From contig JAQCEQ010000013.1 of assembly GCA_027618565.1 (NCBI GenBank), positions 1 through 61,925 on the forward strand: a DNA stretch of 61,925 bases, in the 5' to 3' direction. Each line of letters opens with the position of its first letter. Position 1 is the stretch's first letter. Below the pieces are notes generated by a model, which made no database searches, was not told where the DNA came from, and saw only the letters and a program-made list of their open reading frames with translations. This DNA comes from Planctomycetota bacterium. Lineage in GTDB: Bacteria > Planctomycetota > Phycisphaerae > Phycisphaerales > SM1A02. The translations under genes were made by a program, and so were the position numbers. Positions 1 through 9,514 of this stretch are shown in pieces.

Positions 1-127
1 CGAGGCTCACGCACGATTGCGCACGAACTCTGTGCTTGGCGCGATGCGGGCTATGGCTGGCGAGCGTGCGCTCAGGGCGTTGCGGGTTGGGCATGCAGCG
101 CGGGTGCAGCCCGATTCAAGCGGTCAG
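1..127. other. Window edge without a recognisable gene
   Basis: This short stretch lies downstream of the stop of the thioredoxin-like gene. I see no coding frame that looks real, no RNA gene and no terminator hairpin. Long plus-strand frames that cross it continue antisense into the thioredoxin gene and are shadows. Confidence 0.5.
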
Positions 128-1333
128 TCAGTCTTTCGGCTCGACGCTCGTCGCCTTGAACCGGCCGCCCTCAAGCGTCCCCGTGGCGATGGCGTGGCAC
201 TTGCGATCGCAGAAGTCGTGCACGGGCCACTCGAACCCATCGACCAGCTGCGGGGTCCCGTCGATCACCACCGCCAGCGGGCAGCCTTCGAGGCCGGGCA
301 TGTTGTAGATGCAGACGCCGCAGCCGAACTCGAGGTGTGCGGCGGTGAGCTGGCGACGCTCCTGCGGGGTCAGGGAGTCCTTGAGCGCCGCGATGTCCGC
401 CGCACTCAACTTCGTGCCCGCCTTCGTGAGCATGTCCGCGAACCATGCGATCTCCTCTGGTGCGACTGGAAAGCCGACATTTCCCTCGGGGCCAGTCGAG
501 TGAGCCAACGCTGCGCCGGTGCCGTCGAGGAACTCGAACCAGGGAATGCCTTGCTGCGCACCCTTCGTGTGCGCTGTGAGCAATGCTTGCCCACCAGTCA
601 TGCGGTCGGTGTCGATCTTGACGATCACAAAGGCTTTGGAGAGGATGGCCGACACCTCCGGCTGCGAAATCCATGCATCCATCTTGTGGCACCAGCCGCA
701 CCATGGTGCACCAAATCGCAGGAAGACCTGCTTGCCCGACGCACTGGCCTCAGCGACACTGGCAGAGAGCACCGACGGTGCGTCAAGCGACGGCGCCTGG
801 TTCTTCGTGAGGAACGCCAGCACCTTTTCCGGATCGTGGCCTCGGGGCTCGTCCCCCGCCGGCTTCTCCAGCGAGCCGGTCTCGTGGTTGGCGACCACGG
901 AACCATCTTCGGCAAGGATCGTCAGGTAGGGAATGCCCTCCTTGGAGAGAGCCGCGCCGTACTTCGTGGCAAGCTCCGAAGCCTTGTCTAATCTCCCGAC
1001 ATCCACAGAGACGACTTCGTACTCGTTGCGGAGTTCTTGCGCGATGGCGGCATCCTGGCGGAAGGTGCCGTGAAGCAGGGTGCACCAACCGCACCAGTTG
1101 GCACCCCACTGAATCAAGACGCGCGTGTGTTCGCGCTTCGCCTTTGCGAGCGCGGCGGCGATTTGCGCGCCGGCATCCGCCGATTCGTCGTAGACCTTTG
1201 CTGCAGCGCGCGGTTCGGCGTGCACGGCGGTTCCCTGAGCTGAGGCAACGCTGGTCAAACCTCCGACGAGCAGGTCGGTGGTAGCCGTGGCGGCGAAGGT
1301 GGTGGCGAGGGCGGCGAAGGCGATCTTTCTCAT
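128..1333 (-). CDS. Exported tandem thioredoxin-domain protein with Cys-rich C-terminal domain
   Basis: Predicted 401-residue exported thiol-disulfide protein. I start it at the ATG ending at 1333 because it opens with a signal peptide (MRKIAFAALATTFAATA, cleavage near SVASA). Two thioredoxin folds follow, each with a WCGWC active site (Cys81/Cys84 and Cys212/Cys215) and a cis-proline loop (GIPYL, GIPWF). The last ~65 residues hold conserved cysteines (CGVC, GCPLAV, CDRKC) and resemble the small Cys-rich DUF6370 domain. The likely role is disulfide reduction or isomerisation in the envelope; the substrate is unknown. The frame stays open upstream to 1531, but that part lacks an export signal and overlaps the divergent gene at 1435. 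The gene is monocistronic and divergent from that gene. Confidence 0.85.
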   Translation of the reverse strand: MRKIAFAALATTFAATATTDLLVGGLTSVASAQGTAVHAEPRAAAKVYDESADAGAQIAAALAKAKREHTRVLIQWGANWCGWCTLLHGTFRQDAAIAQELRNEYEVVSVDVGRLDKASELATKYGAALSKEGIPYLTILAEDGSVVANHETGSLEKPAGDEPRGHDPEKVLAFLTKNQAPSLDAPSVLSASVAEASASGKQVFLRFGAPWCGWCHKMDAWISQPEVSAILSKAFVIVKIDTDRMTGGQALLTAHTKGAQQGIPWFEFLDGTGAALAHSTGPEGNVGFPVAPEEIAWFADMLTKAGTKLSAADIAALKDSLTPQERRQLTAAHLEFGCGVCIYNMPGLEGCPLAVVIDGTPQLVDGFEWPVHDFCDRKCHAIATGTLEGGRFKATSVEPKD

Positions 1334-1434
1334 GGCGTGACCAATCCTTTCCTGCCGCTGCGGCAGACTGCCGACCACGATACGCCATGAGACCGTCGCC
1401 ACGACATCGGTCGGACAGGTCGTAGCCTTCCCGT

Positions 1435-2730
1435 ATGCGGTGTATCGCTCGATTTCTCGTTGGCATCGCCTGTTCCTCCCCCGCCGCCGCGCCCATCGAA
1501 CAACCCAACATGCCCCAGTGGGTCCTCGCACAGTGCCCCTTCCAACTGGAGGTGACCGTGCTCTCCATCGAGGAGAAGGCGCTCACGGATCAGATCACGA
1601 ATGTCTGGCACCGCGTGCGCATCGAGCGCGTGCTGCTGGGAGACGGGCTTGAGGCGGGTGACGAGACGGCGGTGGTGTCGCAGGTCCGATCCCTCGCGCC
1701 TGGCACCGTTGGCTCAACCGGTGATCGTGGCCCTGGCTCAACCGGTGATCGTGGCCCGTTCAGCGGACCCAATGGCCTGCCGATCAAGGGTGACCGTGCG
1801 CGGATCTTCGCCGATGGCACCGCTGCAATCCTCAAGACTCGGTCCCCCAATGGATGGCAACGTGCCAAGCCCCTGCTCGCCTTCGTCGCCGCGGACGACG
1901 AGTATCGCAGCGAGATCACGATGCCCTTCCTGGCCGGGCTTGTGGAGCGCGCCGGAATCGCCCGGACCATGGTGCACTACGCGACCGCCGACGATGGCCG
2001 CGGCTCGCCGCTTGCCACGCCGGACTTCGCGGCGCGGACGAGCTTGACTGAGTCCCATGGACTTCGCAGCGCGGATGGCTCCGTGCTCTACATGCGGTTT
2101 CGCGAACTTCAGTCCAACCCCCTGAGTGACTTTGCGGATGCAACGACTCGCGGGTTGCCCTTGGTGGGCTTCCGGACATCGACCCACGCGTTTCGATATG
2201 CCGCGAACAGTGGCCCCGGCGCTGACCAATGGAATGAACAGTTCCCGCGCCAGCAGTTTGGCACCGGCTGGAGCTTCCATCATGGGCACAGTTCGAAGAC
2301 TCGAATCCTCCCGCCGACGGTTGAAGCCGCTCGACATCCCGTGCTGAGTGGAGTGAGCATTCCTCCCGAGGGCGTGATCGTGCCGAGTTGGCTCTACAAC
2401 GTGGAACCGCTCGCGGCGGACTGTCGCGTGTTGTTGTGGGGCGAGTCGGTGGACAGCGAGCGCCCCAACGCGCCGCAGCGCCAGCCCATCCTGTGGGTGC
2501 GCGAGGTGCCTCGAACATCATCGACGCAGGGGTCGCGGGAAGCGCCTGCAGAGTTCACCCTCCCGCCACAACGAATCGCCTTTTCCACGCTTGGCCATCC
2601 TGGCGACTTTGCCAACGCCGAAGTGCGGCTCATCGCCGTGCACATGTGCGCGTGGGCGATGCGGGAAGAGGCAGCGTTGACGGACGCCGTGCGGGCGGTG
2701 GTACGGGGCACGGCGTTTGAGGCGCCGTGA
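1435..2730 (+). CDS. Exported protein of unknown function
   Basis: A 431-residue protein that I do not recognise. It begins with a short hydrophobic stretch (RFLVGIACSSPAAA) that could be a signal peptide, and the mature part has no obvious membrane segments. A perfect 24-base tandem duplication (1711-1757) encodes GSTGDRGP twice, next to PFSGPNGLP, giving a short collagen-like Gly/Pro patch. Later parts contain mixed beta-type sequence and an isolated RILPPTVEAARHPVLSGV stretch. The gene is divergent from the thioredoxin gene with a 101-base gap that should carry both promoters, and it converges on the His-rich lipoprotein gene with only 6 bases between the stops. Reading-frame length and codon use support a real gene. 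Confidence 0.65.
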   Translation: MRCIARFLVGIACSSPAAAPIEQPNMPQWVLAQCPFQLEVTVLSIEEKALTDQITNVWHRVRIERVLLGDGLEAGDETAVVSQVRSLAPGTVGSTGDRGPGSTGDRGPFSGPNGLPIKGDRARIFADGTAAILKTRSPNGWQRAKPLLAFVAADDEYRSEITMPFLAGLVERAGIARTMVHYATADDGRGSPLATPDFAARTSLTESHGLRSADGSVLYMRFRELQSNPLSDFADATTRGLPLVGFRTSTHAFRYAANSGPGADQWNEQFPRQQFGTGWSFHHGHSSKTRILPPTVEAARHPVLSGVSIPPEGVIVPSWLYNVEPLAADCRVLLWGESVDSERPNAPQRQPILWVREVPRTSSTQGSREAPAEFTLPPQRIAFSTLGHPGDFANAEVRLIAVHMCAWAMREEAALTDAVRAVVRGTAFEAP

Positions 2731-2736
2731 CGACCG

Positions 2737-3273
2737 TCAACTGGTGATCGGCTTCGCGGAACCGACGGCCTTCGAGCCATCCGGCTTCTCGATCTCGATC
2801 CACCACATCGCATCGGCGGCCAGTGGGTCGGGCGCGACGGCATGCGCGTCGTAGTCATTGTGTGACGCTGCGTACTCGCCCTTCCCAACATAGGACATGG
2901 TCCGGTCCGAGGAACCGATCCACACGCGAACGACGGTCGCCCCCTTGTCGCTGTACGGCAACTTCACCACGAGGTGTCCCTCCTTGCCGGCAGCGATGGC
3001 GCCGTGCCCCTGGGCCAACTCCACCACGATGTCACCGACTGTCGCGGTGCCGAGAGACACTTCCGCGTCGTGGTCGTGGCCGGCTTCCGCACCGTGGTCG
3101 TGGCCGGCTTCCGCACCGTGGTCGTGGCCGGCTTCCGCACCGTGGTCATGGTCGTTGGTATCGGCGCTCGTGTGGTCCCCACCGTCCCCGCAGCCGCCAA
3201 GGGCGAAGGCGATCAGTGCGATGAACGAGAGGATGAGGGAGCGGATCGGTGTGGGGCGTGATGTGAGTTGCAT
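2737..3273 (-). CDS. His-rich lipoprotein at the end of the metal-efflux operon
   Basis: A 178-residue predicted lipoprotein. The ATG ending at 3273 gives MQLTSRPTPIRSLILSFIALIAF followed by lipobox LGGC, so it should be lipid-anchored in the envelope. Directly after the cysteine comes a metal-binding-looking segment, HDHGAEAG repeated three times with a fourth degenerate copy. The remainder is a small beta-rich domain (DIVVELAQGHGAIAAGKEGH, then IGSSDRTMSYVGKGEY) that resembles no family I can name. It lies 50 bases downstream of the RND pump and is the last gene of the minus-strand run, so a periplasmic metal-sequestering or delivery role is inferred. The repeat copies are nearly identical at the DNA level, so their number may vary between strains. 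Confidence 0.75.
   Translation of the reverse strand: MQLTSRPTPIRSLILSFIALIAFALGGCGDGGDHTSADTNDHDHGAEAGHDHGAEAGHDHGAEAGHDHDAEVSLGTATVGDIVVELAQGHGAIAAGKEGHLVVKLPYSDKGATVVRVWIGSSDRTMSYVGKGEYAASHNDYDAHAVAPDPLAADAMWWIEIEKPDGSKAVGSAKPITS
3069..3150. repeat. 24-bp tandem repeat, three full copies plus a partial
   Basis: Units begin at 3069, 3093 and 3117, and a degenerate fourth copy begins at 3141. Each unit encodes one GHDHGAEA block of the His-rich lipoprotein. Because the unit is a multiple of three, copy-number change would keep the frame and alter the number of histidine blocks. Confidence 0.9.
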
Positions 3274-3323
3274 AATTGGGCCGAAGGTGAAGACTAGTGG
3301 GAGACGCACTCAGCCGCGGCGCG

Positions 3324-6300
3324 TCATCGCAATCGATGCAGTGCTGCGTAGCCTACAGGAACGACGATCAGGTTGAGGAAGGTCGAGCTCAGCAGGCCTC
3401 CAAGGATCACCACCGAGAGCGGTGCGAGGAGTTCGTTTCCGGAGCGATGTCCCTGCCAAATGATGGGGATCAACGCGAGTGCTGCGCAGAGCGCCGTCAT
3501 CAGGATGGGCACGAGCCGCTCCATGGAGCCGCGCACGATGGCCTCGCGCAGGCCGATACCGTCCACCTCCGTAAGGTGGCGGTAGTGATTCACCAGCAGG
3601 ATTCCATTCCTCACCGCGATCCCAAAGAGCGTGATGAATCCGACCAGGCTAGCGATGGAGATCACCGGCGCGACATAGGTTCCGCCCCCGACGAGCGCTC
3701 CCATGTTGTGGATGACATCCGGCGACTCGGTCACGAAGATCGCGACGACGCCACCGATGAGCGCCAGCGGCAAGTTGACCAGCACGAGCAGCGATACGCG
3801 AAGCGATCCCGTGGCCAGGTGCAGGAGCAGGAGGACGAGGATGCCAACCAGTCCACCGTACACAAGCATCGTCCGGCTGGCGGACTGCTGGGCCTCGAAC
3901 TGGCCGCCATAGTGGACGGAATAGCCGTGACGCTGCACGATCGGATCCACGCGCTCCCTGACGGCCGCGATCAGGTCACCCAGGTTGGCGCCATCCGCCA
4001 CATTGAGCGTGACGACCGCGCGGCGTTGCCCGCCTTCTCTTGCGATGAGGTTGGATGCCATCTCCGGACCGATCGTCGCCACCTCGCCCAGCTGCACAAT
4101 CGCCCCGCCCTGGCCACGAAGTTCCACGCGCCTGATGTCCTCCACTCCATCGCGTTCCGACTCCACAGAACGCACGACGAGTGAGAGTCGCGTGGCCCCC
4201 TCATTGACCTCAGCCACGCGAACACCCTGCACCGCAGCTTGCACCTGCGCCGCAGCCGAAGCGGGGGTGAGCCCGTAGGCCGCCAGTTCGCGTGGCCTGT
4301 AGATGACCGGGAGCGACTGGATCATCACCTCGCGGTTGGCGGCGATGTCGCGCGCCCCAGGAACCTCCCCGAGCGCGGCGTCCACCTCCTTGGAGATGGC
4401 GCGAAGCACATCAAGGTCATTGCCGGAGATGCTGATCGCGATCGCCGCGGGCGTCCCTGAGAGGATGTGGCTCAGCCTGTGCTCAATCGGCTGGCCGATG
4501 TTGGTGGTGATCCCCGGAATGCCCGCGAGGAGGCGTCGCACCTCGGCGCGGACGCTTTCCATGTCTGCCTCTGGCGCGAGGATGACATCCATCTCCGAAT
4601 TGCTGACGGGCTCCGCATGCTCATCTCGCTCCGCCCGGCCAGTGCGACGGGTGACGCTCACGATCCCGTCGATCTGGAGGAGTTGTCTCTCCACCGACGA
4701 AGCCAGGCGATCAGTGGAGTCCAGCGAGGTTCCCGGCGGCGAGAACAGGAAGACCGTCATCGTCCCCTCATTGAAGGATGGGAGGAACGAGGTGCCAAAG
4801 GTGGACGCCAGCCAGAGGGACAGTGCCGTGGCCACGCCCGCGCCAATCATCACCGCGGCACGCCATCGGAGGGCGAGCTCGATCGCCGGGCGGTACGCGC
4901 GCTTGAGGACTCGCACCAGCGGGCCGTCGCCGTGGCCAGAGGTCTGTCCCGCAGGATGGATCCCACCGTCCCCGACACTCGCCCCACTCACCCCACGGAC
5001 CACGCGGCCCAGCAACAGCCGGCACATCGCCGGCGTCACCGTGAGGGCCACGAGGAGCGACGCCATCAGCGCGATCACGAACGCGATTCCCAGCGGCCGG
5101 AAGAACCGTCCCTCGATGCCCTCCAAGAACATCAGCGGCAGGAAGACCATGGCAATGATGACGGTCGCAAAGACCATCGCGGGCCGAATCTCGTTGCTGG
5201 CGGCAAAGATCACTTCTTGCGCTGAGCGCTGGCGGTCCGGCGGGAGCGCAGCATTCTCGCGCAGGCGTCGAACGACATTCTCCACATCGATGATGGCGTC
5301 ATCCACCAGGCTGCCCACGGCGATCGCCAGCCCACCCAGCGTCATGACATTGACCGTCTCGCCCATCCACTCCATTGCCAGGAGCGCGGCGGCGATGGAG
5401 AGCGGGAGCGCCGTGAGCGTGATGAGTGTGGTCCGGACGCTGAGCAGGAAGAGCAGGATGATCACCGCCACGATGATCGCGGCGTCGCGCAGTGCATGGA
5501 CAACATTGTCGATCGAGCGGCTGATGAAATGCGACTGGCGAAACACTTCGCGGTTGACCTGGATCCCCGCCGGAGTGGAGGTGTCCAGTCCGTCCAGCAT
5601 CGCATCGATCTTCCCGGTGACGACCAGCGTGTTCGTGCCGGGCGCCTTCTGCACCGTCAGCACGATCGCGGGACGGCCATCGTAGCTCCCTGTCCCACGC
5701 CGCGGTGCCGGACCCACCCGCACCTCAGCCACTTGCCCGATGGTGACTGCCACGCCGTCCCGGTACGCCACCAGGGTCTGCGCGATGTCCTGCGCACTCT
5801 GCACGCGCCCGGTCTGCCGAATGGGGATCTCGTGGTGGTCCGCGTCCGGCAGATAGCCCGCGCTCGCGGTCGTGTGGGACTCGCCGGCCGCGTCAATGAC
5901 ATCGGTCAGCGTCAGTCCGTGGAGTCGAAGCCGAGCCCGGTCGACCAGCACCTGGTACTCCGGCAGCTCGCCGCCGATGACGCTCACCTGCGCAACACCC
6001 TGGACGGCCAGCAACTTCTTCCGCAGGTCGAACTCCGCGTAGGCCCGCAGGTCCAACGCTGACACGGAACCGTCGGGCGACGCCACGGCCAGGAGCATGA
6101 TCTCCCCCGTGATGCTGGTCACCGGCGTCATCTCGGCATGGACATCGGGCGGCAATTCCTCGCGGATGGCGTCCAGCCGTTCGGAGACCAACTGCCGCGC
6201 GCGATACACATCGGTTCCCCAATCAAACTCGACATAGGTCACGCCGAGCCCGATGGCGCTGGTCGTCCTCACGCGGCGGACACCCGGGATGCCGTTGACG

Positions 6301-6515
6301 GACGACTCGATCGGAATGGTGACATACTGCTCCACCTCATCGGCGGCCAGACCAGGCGATTCCGTCATGATGACGACCGTCGGCGCGTTCAGTTCAGGGA
6401 AGACATCGACGGGAATGCCGGGCAGTCGCATCGCAGCCCATGCCAGCACCGCACCGGCCACCACCAGAACGAGCGCGGCGTGGTCAATGGAGAACTTGAT
6501 GAGCCTGGTCAGCAT
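3324..6515 (-). CDS. Heavy-metal-type RND efflux pump (CzcA/CusA family)
   Basis: A 1063-residue inner-membrane proton/substrate antiporter, full length for RND pumps. It starts MLTRLIKFSIDHAALVLVVAG (first membrane helix) and continues with the family signature IPVDVFPELNAPTVVIMTESPGL. It has the two large periplasmic porter loops and twelve predicted membrane helices. The helix-4 relay region carries adjacent acidic residues Asp405-Asp406 and then IIDVEN (410-413), as in heavy-metal RND pumps. Which metal is moved cannot be read from the sequence; the His-rich proteins around the operon favour a soft or borderline divalent cation. It lies 12 bases downstream of the adaptor gene and is certainly co-transcribed with the adaptor and outer-membrane factor. 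Confidence 0.93.
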   Translation of the reverse strand: MLTRLIKFSIDHAALVLVVAGAVLAWAAMRLPGIPVDVFPELNAPTVVIMTESPGLAADEVEQYVTIPIESSVNGIPGVRRVRTTSAIGLGVTYVEFDWGTDVYRARQLVSERLDAIREELPPDVHAEMTPVTSITGEIMLLAVASPDGSVSALDLRAYAEFDLRKKLLAVQGVAQVSVIGGELPEYQVLVDRARLRLHGLTLTDVIDAAGESHTTASAGYLPDADHHEIPIRQTGRVQSAQDIAQTLVAYRDGVAVTIGQVAEVRVGPAPRRGTGSYDGRPAIVLTVQKAPGTNTLVVTGKIDAMLDGLDTSTPAGIQVNREVFRQSHFISRSIDNVVHALRDAAIIVAVIILLFLLSVRTTLITLTALPLSIAAALLAMEWMGETVNVMTLGGLAIAVGSLVDDAIIDVENVVRRLRENAALPPDRQRSAQEVIFAASNEIRPAMVFATVIIAMVFLPLMFLEGIEGRFFRPLGIAFVIALMASLLVALTVTPAMCRLLLGRVVRGVSGASVGDGGIHPAGQTSGHGDGPLVRVLKRAYRPAIELALRWRAAVMIGAGVATALSLWLASTFGTSFLPSFNEGTMTVFLFSPPGTSLDSTDRLASSVERQLLQIDGIVSVTRRTGRAERDEHAEPVSNSEMDVILAPEADMESVRAEVRRLLAGIPGITTNIGQPIEHRLSHILSGTPAAIAISISGNDLDVLRAISKEVDAALGEVPGARDIAANREVMIQSLPVIYRPRELAAYGLTPASAAAQVQAAVQGVRVAEVNEGATRLSLVVRSVESERDGVEDIRRVELRGQGGAIVQLGEVATIGPEMASNLIAREGGQRRAVVTLNVADGANLGDLIAAVRERVDPIVQRHGYSVHYGGQFEAQQSASRTMLVYGGLVGILVLLLLHLATGSLRVSLLVLVNLPLALIGGVVAIFVTESPDVIHNMGALVGGGTYVAPVISIASLVGFITLFGIAVRNGILLVNHYRHLTEVDGIGLREAIVRGSMERLVPILMTALCAALALIPIIWQGHRSGNELLAPLSVVILGGLLSSTFLNLIVVPVGYAALHRLR

Positions 6516-6527
6516 GGGGGGAGTGCC

Positions 6528-7925
6528 TCAGTCGGGTTCGCCGTGAAAGGTGCCGTCGGCGTGGAAGTGGCCGCCCTGTTGCTGCGTTCCACCCAGCGCC
6601 GAGGCAAGCATCAGTTCGTATGCGCCATCGACGACCACGATGTCGTTGGGGGATAGGCCGCTGCTGATCGCCACCCATTGACCGTCATCGGGCCCAAGGT
6701 CCGCCTCGACGCGAATGGCCACATTCGGATCGCTGGGATCTCGCCGGAAGAAGACATGCCTCAGACCGTCGCGCACGACGGCCGCCCTGGGAATGGCCAG
6801 CATCGGCGCGGCCGAGCCGTCGGTCACGACCTCAAGGAACGCGGACACTCCCGGGCGCACCCAGGCGCGTGACGGACCCCGCAGCGTGGATTCTGCGTCG
6901 CTCCCCGTGACAGGCGCGGCAAACACATCGATCGTGCGCGCTTCCGGCTGGGCCTCAAGGCCGATCGTCACGGTGACGGGGAGCGAATCCGAGGCCGCGG
7001 CCGCGCCCTGGCCGGGTGGCACGATCCGCGCGTCAGCGATGCTGGCGAACAAGGCCATGTCAGCCTGCGGCGCCCGCGCACGGAAGCGCACCTTCGAGGG
7101 GTCGATCGTCGTCAGCACGATGGCGGACGCCTCCGCGAATGCCCCATCGGTGGTCGCGAGCGACTCCACCACGCCATCCGCCGCGGCGGCGACCTCAAAC
7201 TCGTCCATGTTGCGGTAGAGAGGCAGGCCATCAGTGTCGAACTCCATCAGTCGCGCTTGAGGAATGCCGCTCGCCGCCGAAGCGTGGTGAGCCGCATGCA
7301 CCAGCGTTGATTCCGTCGCGGCCCGTGCGAACTCGGCCTGCCTGAGCGACGCCTCGAGCCGTGGCACGCTCGCGCGGAGTTCCCCGAGTCGTTCCTCAAG
7401 TTCGGCATTGCGCACGCCTGCGGATTCCAGCGCGTCGCGGCGCTGCTGCGTCGCGGCAATGCGAGCCATCACCTCCTCGACCGATGCACGCGCAACCTCG
7501 ACAGCGGCCATTGCAGCGGGGATCGCCTGCTCCGCCTCAATGAGCTCCTCCTGGATCGCAAGCCACGCCGACGACCGTAGCCGATACAGCGGGTCTCCCG
7601 ACCTGACCGCCTGGTGCTGGTCGACCAGCAGATCCACCGTGCCCGCGAGCGACAACGTGTAGTCGCGGCGTGCGCGTGGCTGCAGTTCGAACACACCCGG
7701 AAGGCGAACGGTGGTCTCCACCTGCCGACGCTCCACCGACGCAAAGGTCATGCCCAGGTTGGCTCGAACGGTCGCGGGAATCGAAATGCGATTGGCGTCC
7801 TGGGGCGCCGCCGGCTGCTCCTGCTCCGCGACGGGCGATGGCTGGGTCGTGTCGGTGCAGCCGACGGCGAGACCGCTGGCCACGAGCGCGGCGACAAGAG
7901 AATGTGTGCGATGCTTGTTCTTCAT
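6528..7925 (-). CDS. RND periplasmic adaptor (membrane fusion) lipoprotein
   Basis: A 465-residue adaptor linking the RND pump to the outer-membrane channel. The N-terminus has a lipobox (LVASGLAVGC), so it is probably a lipoprotein. A lipoyl/barrel-sandwich half (LSLAGTVDLLVDQHQAVRSG) and a long helical hairpin rich in Glu/Ala/Arg follow, then the second half-motif (AAAADGVVESLATTDGAF) and beta-barrel and membrane-proximal domains. The last ~20 residues form a Gln/His tail (QQQGGHFHADGTFHGEPD), which could bind metal as in other heavy-metal adaptors. Its start overlaps the stop of the outer-membrane factor gene by four bases (ATGA), indicating translational coupling. Confidence 0.9.
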   Translation of the reverse strand: MKNKHRTHSLVAALVASGLAVGCTDTTQPSPVAEQEQPAAPQDANRISIPATVRANLGMTFASVERRQVETTVRLPGVFELQPRARRDYTLSLAGTVDLLVDQHQAVRSGDPLYRLRSSAWLAIQEELIEAEQAIPAAMAAVEVARASVEEVMARIAATQQRRDALESAGVRNAELEERLGELRASVPRLEASLRQAEFARAATESTLVHAAHHASAASGIPQARLMEFDTDGLPLYRNMDEFEVAAAADGVVESLATTDGAFAEASAIVLTTIDPSKVRFRARAPQADMALFASIADARIVPPGQGAAAASDSLPVTVTIGLEAQPEARTIDVFAAPVTGSDAESTLRGPSRAWVRPGVSAFLEVVTDGSAAPMLAIPRAAVVRDGLRHVFFRRDPSDPNVAIRVEADLGPDDGQWVAISSGLSPNDIVVVDGAYELMLASALGGTQQQGGHFHADGTFHGEPD

Positions 7926-9361
7926 GGGGTCGGCTCCGTGCGGTCAGGTTCTGTCGGCCCGAGGATCGAGGCACTCTCAACGCTTGCCAATGACTCCCCC
8001 AGCCGAGCCTCGACCAGGTTCAGCTGGGTTTCCGCGACACGCTTCAGGCTCTCAAGGAGGACCAACGCGCCGCTCTCGCCCAGGGAGAGCAGCGCACGGG
8101 CATCAGCCAACTGCGCGTCGACAAGCGGCGCGATCTCCAGCTCGATGACTTCGCGCTGGGCTCGTTCGGATCGCGTGCGCACCATGGCTACTTCCAGCGC
8201 ACCGGCCAGCGTGGTGAAGGAGCTCTCGAACGCCGCTCGGGCCAACTCGCGCTTGGCGTGGGCCTCGGCGATGCCCTGCTGGTTGGCATTGAGGATTGGA
8301 ACGGGCAACGCCACGGAGAAACCGGCGAGCGTGTCGCCGCGGTCAAACTCCAGGAGCGGTCCGATGGTGACATCCGGGTACTGCTTGCGAATCTCCAGTG
8401 CCAGGGCCCGCTCGGCCACGATGTACTCATCCCTCAGCCGAGCAAGCTCCATGTTGCCAGCCGCCATGGCATCAAGAGTCGCAGCGTCCTCCGCGACATC
8501 GATGGCCAGGGTGGGGATCAACTCAATCGGCGCCGCGGGCGAGAGTCCCAGCAGCGTCCGCAGCTCCTGCTCGCGCTCCCCGGCCTCACCGGTAGCGCGG
8601 CGAAGAGCCACCTGCTGTGAGGCCCGTTCGATGGCAAAGAGCGCTGACTCCGTTCGCACCATTTCGCCGACTTCCGTCAGCGCCGCCGTGGACGCCACCA
8701 ATGGATCGATCATCCCAAGCAACGCTTGGATCTGCTCCATCCGAATCGTGGAAGCCGACCATCGGCACCACGCGCGGCGGACGGCGATCCGCACGGCCCA
8801 CTCTTGCTCGGCCACCGCCGTGAGTGTCGCGGCAAGCGCCGCATCCGCTTCAGCCTTGGCCGCCTCGAGGCGACCGGAGACGGGGATCGTGAACGCCAGC
8901 CCAGGCGTGACGGGGAATGGCTCGCCGGAGCTGCCGCCTGAACTCAAGAAGTCAATCGCAAGCTGCGGATCGTCCCAGAGTCCGGCGTACTTCGCCGTTG
9001 CCGCGCTCACGCCGGCCTCAAGCCGCGCCAGCCGCAGCGAGGGATTCAGGACAAGCGCGACGACTTCTGCTTCGCTGAGCGAGAGCCCGTCACCTGGGTC
9101 GAATGGGCCGTCCGATGCGCCCTGGCGTAACCCCGCGGCGAACTCCCGCACCGGCTCGTCACCCGGCGTCTGGCGCAGCCACGCCTCGCGATGCGCCGCG
9201 AGGTCAAGCGGCTTGGGCTCGTACGACTGGCACCCGACCACCGCACTGAGCGCGACGATCGCGACAGCGCGTGCGGCCGCGCCCGTGAGAGCGCCGGGCC
9301 CAGTGCCGCAGACAGCGACAACGCCGACGCCGACGCCGGTCGGGCGACACCAGCCATGCAT
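7922..9361 (-). CDS. TolC-family outer-membrane efflux lipoprotein
   Basis: A 479-residue outer-membrane factor. I choose the ATG ending at 9361 because the segment after it has a lipoprotein signal with lipobox SAVVGC; the frame extends upstream to 9481 without signal character. Two repeated helical hairpins of the OEP type are visible (for example LSEAEVVALVLNPSLRLARL in the first and FSVALPVPILNANQQGIAEA in the second), matching CzcC/CusC-like channels. It is the promoter-proximal member of the channel-adaptor-pump trio, and its stop overlaps the adaptor start. The 153-base gap up to the His-rich gene upstream could hold an extra promoter, but I saw no convincing -35/-10 pair. Confidence 0.87.
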   Translation of the reverse strand: MHGWCRPTGVGVGVVAVCGTGPGALTGAAARAVAIVALSAVVGCQSYEPKPLDLAAHREAWLRQTPGDEPVREFAAGLRQGASDGPFDPGDGLSLSEAEVVALVLNPSLRLARLEAGVSAATAKYAGLWDDPQLAIDFLSSGGSSGEPFPVTPGLAFTIPVSGRLEAAKAEADAALAATLTAVAEQEWAVRIAVRRAWCRWSASTIRMEQIQALLGMIDPLVASTAALTEVGEMVRTESALFAIERASQQVALRRATGEAGEREQELRTLLGLSPAAPIELIPTLAIDVAEDAATLDAMAAGNMELARLRDEYIVAERALALEIRKQYPDVTIGPLLEFDRGDTLAGFSVALPVPILNANQQGIAEAHAKRELARAAFESSFTTLAGALEVAMVRTRSERAQREVIELEIAPLVDAQLADARALLSLGESGALVLLESLKRVAETQLNLVEARLGESLASVESASILGPTEPDRTEPTP

Positions 9362-9514
9362 ACTGTGAATCAGTTCAGACAATCCAGAGTTCCAAATAGA
9401 GGCATGCGTCGTGGGTGGCGCTGGACAGATGGGTCCGCGCGCAACCCGCACGATGAACGGCAGCAACCGGAGGCAATGCACTGATCGCCTCGAGGTGCTG
9501 CACTCCCATTCGGG

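Noticed and set aside
17-991. Long plus-strand open frame of 324 codons at the left edge
   Set aside because: It is antisense to the thioredoxin gene, whose motifs and signal peptide are clear, and its translation is Arg/Leu-rich without any family features. High GC makes such shadow frames common throughout the window.
4303-5685. 460-codon plus-strand frame across the RND pump
   Set aside because: Ser/Arg-rich antisense translation of the pump gene; no start signal and no domain.
7614-9368. 584-codon plus-strand frame across adaptor and outer-membrane factor
   Set aside because: Antisense to two well-supported genes; Ser/Ala/Arg-rich without motifs.
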